A stretch of DNA of 37,616 bases from the NCBI GenBank assembly GCA_019454835.1, contig JACFNP010000033.1, positions 1 through 37,616 on the forward strand, read 5' to 3'. How positions within the stretch are numbered: position 1 is the stretch's first letter; every line of letters begins with the position of its first letter. The stretch is from Rubellimicrobium sp. Its GTDB lineage: Bacteria; Pseudomonadota; Alphaproteobacteria; Rhodobacterales; Rhodobacteraceae. Both the position numbers and the translations under genes were made by a program. Below, in pieces: positions 35,306 through 37,616 of the stretch. Below the pieces are notes generated by a model, which was not told the DNA's origin, made no database searches, and saw only the letters and a program-made list of their open reading frames with translations.

Positions 35306-35821
35306 TCAATTATAAACTAGCTGGCGTGTCTCGTCCGCGAAGCCATGCGCCCGGCCGAGTGCATTCTTCTTCGACACGCCCGCGATGCTGAATGGCTGGC
35401 AGGGGAAACCGGCAAGAAGCAGATCATGTTCAGGGATGTCCCTCGCCTCGATCTTGGTGATGTCGCCCGCAATCTCGTGATCGTCATGCGGAAAGTTGGC
35501 GCTGTAAGTGGTCCTGGCAAACCGGTCCCATTCCGAAGTGAAGACACATTTGCCGCCGAGCGGTTCAAAACCCCCGCGAATCCCCCCGATCCCCGCGAAC
35601 AGGTCGATAAAGCGGAAACCGGACTCCTTCGGCGGCATCGCGCCCCGGCCTCGCACGAGGTCTTCCAGAACCTTGAGCACCGCCTGCCGGGGCATGGCCT
35701 CGCCACGCTCCCAGCGGTAGATCGTCGCAAGGGAGTAACCCGCCAGGGGTGCGAGGGCTTCGACCGAAATGCCTGCCCGTTCGCGGAGGCGGGAGAAATC
35801 GGAACGGGTTTCGTCAAGCAC
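35306..35821 (-). pseudogene. Truncated C5 cytosine-DNA methyltransferase (EcoRII/Dcm type)
   Basis: 171 codons from GTG 35821, after AGAGG. An N-terminal helix-turn-helix (FSRLRERAGISVEALAPLAG, SLATIYRWERGE) as in M.EcoRII/M.SsoII regulators is followed by motif I (FIDLFAGIGGIRGGFEPLGG) and motif IV with the catalytic cysteine (GFPCQPFSIAG). The homology stops at HGFADETR, where intact enzymes continue toward the -LFFD region; here it ends QLVYN and stop in AT-rich DNA. The rest of the catalytic domain and the whole target-recognition domain (about 300 aa) are absent, so it cannot methylate. Lies between kpsS and the broken endonuclease. Confidence 0.88.
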
Positions 35822-35951
35822 GGCGCACCTCTGGGGCAATTTCTGTCATTCTTGTAGCAATCGACACGTTACCGCAAGAACAAAAGAGGAAACATTCGGT
35901 GTGACTCGTGTCATCGACGGGTTAAGATCCTGTTACCATCACTCCCCCCCC

Positions 35952-37223
35952 TCACCCCACCACCCGCAGCGCCTGTCTGGGGGCGGCGTGGCCGAGGCGC
36001 AGGGCGTCGTAGGGGTCTTCGGCGGCCAGCATCATGTCGACCACCTGCCGCAGCAACTGCCGCCTGCCGCGTGCCGAATAGAAGCCGCCGGGGACCTGGC
36101 TGGTTTCCAGCAGGTAGCGGCGAAAGTCGCGGTAGGCGGCGGTATCGGGGCGGCCCGGCTCGGCGAAGAACGCGGCGAGCGCGGCGTCCGACACCAGTTC
36201 GGGCTTGGCATAGATCGCCCGGCCCATGACGCGCAGCGGGATGCCGCGCCACAGCACCTGCTGGCCTGCGGTCGAGTTCACGGTCACCGCGCTGCGGGCA
36301 AGGTCCAGCAGTCGTGCGAGTTTGCCGCCGCCGACGTAATGCACCCGCGCCGCAACCCCGTGTTCGGCGGCGATCCTGCGCACCAGCGCCTTCAGCGGCG
36401 CGCGGCCGTTTTCCAGCGGATGCGCCTTGAAGACCAGCAGATGATGCGGCGGCGCGCCCGCGGCAAAGCCGCGGATCACCGGGCGGATGAAATCCTCCAT
36501 GCAGGCAAAGGGCGAATGGGCGCGGAAGCTCGCGTCATGTTCAAGCTGCAGCAGGACCAGATGATAGGGCCGCCCCGAGGCCCGGATGCGTTGCGTGGCG
36601 ACGATCCGTTCGGCGGCCAGCAGCGGCATCAGCATCAGGCGGCGGGTATAGAGCCGGGTCTCGCGCGCCACCGACAGTTCGCGGTGGGTGCGGAAATGCG
36701 GATAGCCGCGGTTCCGGAACAGCACGAACCAGTGATAGAGCGCGCCGTAGAACACATGCTCGCGCATGTCGCCCCAGCGCGCGGGCGGGCGCGGGATGTC
36801 GAAGCCGGTGCGCGCCAGCGCGGCGCGCATTTCCGCAATGCTCATCTCCATCAGCCGCGAATGGCCGTTCGAGCCGCCGCGTTCATAGGTGACCCAGAAG
36901 GGGCGTAGATAGCCTTCCTCGAAGACATGCACGCAAAGGCCGCGCGCGCGGGCGATCTCGATGGCCTGGGCATGGACGGGCCGGGTGTCGCCGTAGAGCA
37001 CGATATCGGTGATCCTGTGCCGGGTGACGATGTCGGTGAATGTCGCGGGCCAGTCGTCCGGCGGGCCGTCGCAGGCGATATAGCCGTCGCCCCCGAACCA
37101 GAACGCCCGGTCGCCCGCGTTGAAGCCCGCGCGCCAGACCTGCGCACCGGCCGCACGCAGCATCCGGCCCAGTTGCCGGAAGAACGGCCCGTGTGGCCCC
37201 TGAAGAAAGAGAAAGCGCCGCAT
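35952..37223 (-). CDS. kpsS: KpsS-type capsule Kdo transferase
   Basis: 423 aa. KpsS adds the first Kdo to the phosphatidylglycerol anchor of group 2-type capsules, before KpsC extends the linker. Motifs: FLFLQGPHGPFFRQLGRMLR at the N-terminus, GYIACDGPPDDWPATF, VHVFEEGYLRPFWVTYERGG, LLVFKAHPLENGR, VTVNSTAGQQVLWRGIPL and VMGRAIYAKPELV. ATG 37223 gives the normal start. It is in line with the kpsD-like and kpsC genes but is separated from them by 2.8 kb holding the restriction-modification relic. Confidence 0.92.
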   Translation of the reverse strand: MRRFLFLQGPHGPFFRQLGRMLRAAGAQVWRAGFNAGDRAFWFGGDGYIACDGPPDDWPATFTDIVTRHRITDIVLYGDTRPVHAQAIEIARARGLCVHVFEEGYLRPFWVTYERGGSNGHSRLMEMSIAEMRAALARTGFDIPRPPARWGDMREHVFYGALYHWFVLFRNRGYPHFRTHRELSVARETRLYTRRLMLMPLLAAERIVATQRIRASGRPYHLVLLQLEHDASFRAHSPFACMEDFIRPVIRGFAAGAPPHHLLVFKAHPLENGRAPLKALVRRIAAEHGVAARVHYVGGGKLARLLDLARSAVTVNSTAGQQVLWRGIPLRVMGRAIYAKPELVSDAALAAFFAEPGRPDTAAYRDFRRYLLETSQVPGGFYSARGRRQLLRQVVDMMLAAEDPYDALRLGHAAPRQALRVVG

Positions 37224-37616
37224 GACCCGCGTTCACCCTGCCCGTTGCCGCGACCCTAGCACCGCCACGCGGCGGGATTAAGGCCGGAAGCGGGGGGCGG
37301 CATGGCCATTTCGATGGGACGCAGCCCGCGAAGCGATCCACGGGCAGAGCCTCGCGGCAGGGGTGTGCTCCAGTGCGTTCGCAATGACGATGGCCCGAAC
37401 TGGCGCGGGGCGAGTGACCCGCGCCACGGCGCTCCGCATCAGCAAGAACCGCCCGTGCTCCCGGAGCACGGGCAGCGCCCGCCCCTCCCCTGGCGGGCGC
37501 TTCGCGCCCACCGGGGCAGGCGCCGCCCGTGCGGAGATGTCCGGGACGGTTGAACCCCCCGCGCCCTTCGCTTGCGCTCCGGGCGAAGGGCCGGGTCGGG
37601 CCGCACTGCGGCCCGC
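37224..37616. other. Right-end intergenic region with several hairpins
   Basis: No convincing gene in 393 bases. Contains GCCCGTGCTCC-C-GGAGCACGGGC (37453-37475, 11-base perfect arms), GGCGGGCGC-TTCG-CGCCCACC-type stem near 37493-37515, GCCCTTCGC / GCGAAGGGC near 37562-37591, and GGGCCGCACTGCGGCCC at the end. TTCGCAATGACGA at about 37379-37391 resembles one end of the palindromic element seen elsewhere in the window, with a partner GAAGCGATCCACGG at 37330 in the opposite sense. Confidence 0.5.

Overview
The window looks like chromosome of a GC-rich alphaproteobacterium, most likely Rhodobacteraceae (Rhodobacter/Paracoccus/Rhodovulum type). Supporting signs are an adenosylcobalamin-dependent class II ribonucleotide reductase as a single 1208-aa gene, a leucyl transferase (bpt), a [2Fe-2S] ferredoxin, glutaryl-CoA dehydrogenase, a ppk-ppx pair behind an Hda-like gene, and an infC gene with an ATA start. 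No species is claimed.

Layout. 1-5.8 kb: a proline racemase-family gene diverges from a FadR-type regulator and SMP-30 lactonase pair, then a TerB/J-domain protein, an EEP-fold hydrolase and a convergent tetrapyrrole methylase. 5.9-6.8 kb: an AT-richer patch with one orphan gene of possible HEPN type. 6.8-12.3 kb: a tight minus-strand operon, AI-2E-family permease - Hda-like ATPase - ppk - ppx, with 4-bp stop/start overlaps at two junctions. 12.5-17.4 kb: small membrane and secreted proteins, an unknown protein often called PAPS reductase, gcdH, infC and an Ala-rich membrane-anchored protein. 17.7-19.0 kb: rpsF-rpsR-rplI with a visible promoter and terminator. 19.2-25.0 kb: a membrane protein, tRNA-Pro(UGG), nrdJ behind a good NrdR box, and bpt. 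25.3-29.2 kb: RDD protein, YbaK-type deacylase, ferredoxin and divergent cobS/cobT. 29.2-30 kb: a GIY-YIG gene and an AT-rich patch. 30-37.2 kb: group 2 capsule genes kpsC, kpsD-like and kpsS, all minus strand, split by a restriction-modification relic.

The most striking structures are two. (1) Seven copies of an oriented, palindromic intergenic element built on CCGTCATTGCGAG...CTCGCAATGACGG, with further inverted outer arms that are not obvious at first sight, two versions of one arm, and a tail shared by two copies. (2) A 2.5-kb relic between kpsS and kpsD: the first third of an EcoRII/Dcm-type cytosine methyltransferase, then a small unknown protein and an HNH endonuclease with a stop at codon 20, then an EcoRII-family restriction enzyme that has lost its start. 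All the nuclease and methylase genes there look dead.

Working together: NrdJ needs adenosylcobalamin, and CobS and CobT carry out the last steps of its assembly; a CobM/CbiF-like methylase also lies in the window. Ppk and Ppx make and degrade polyphosphate from one transcript. KpsC and KpsS are expected to build the Kdo linker of a capsule that the KpsD-like lipoprotein helps export.
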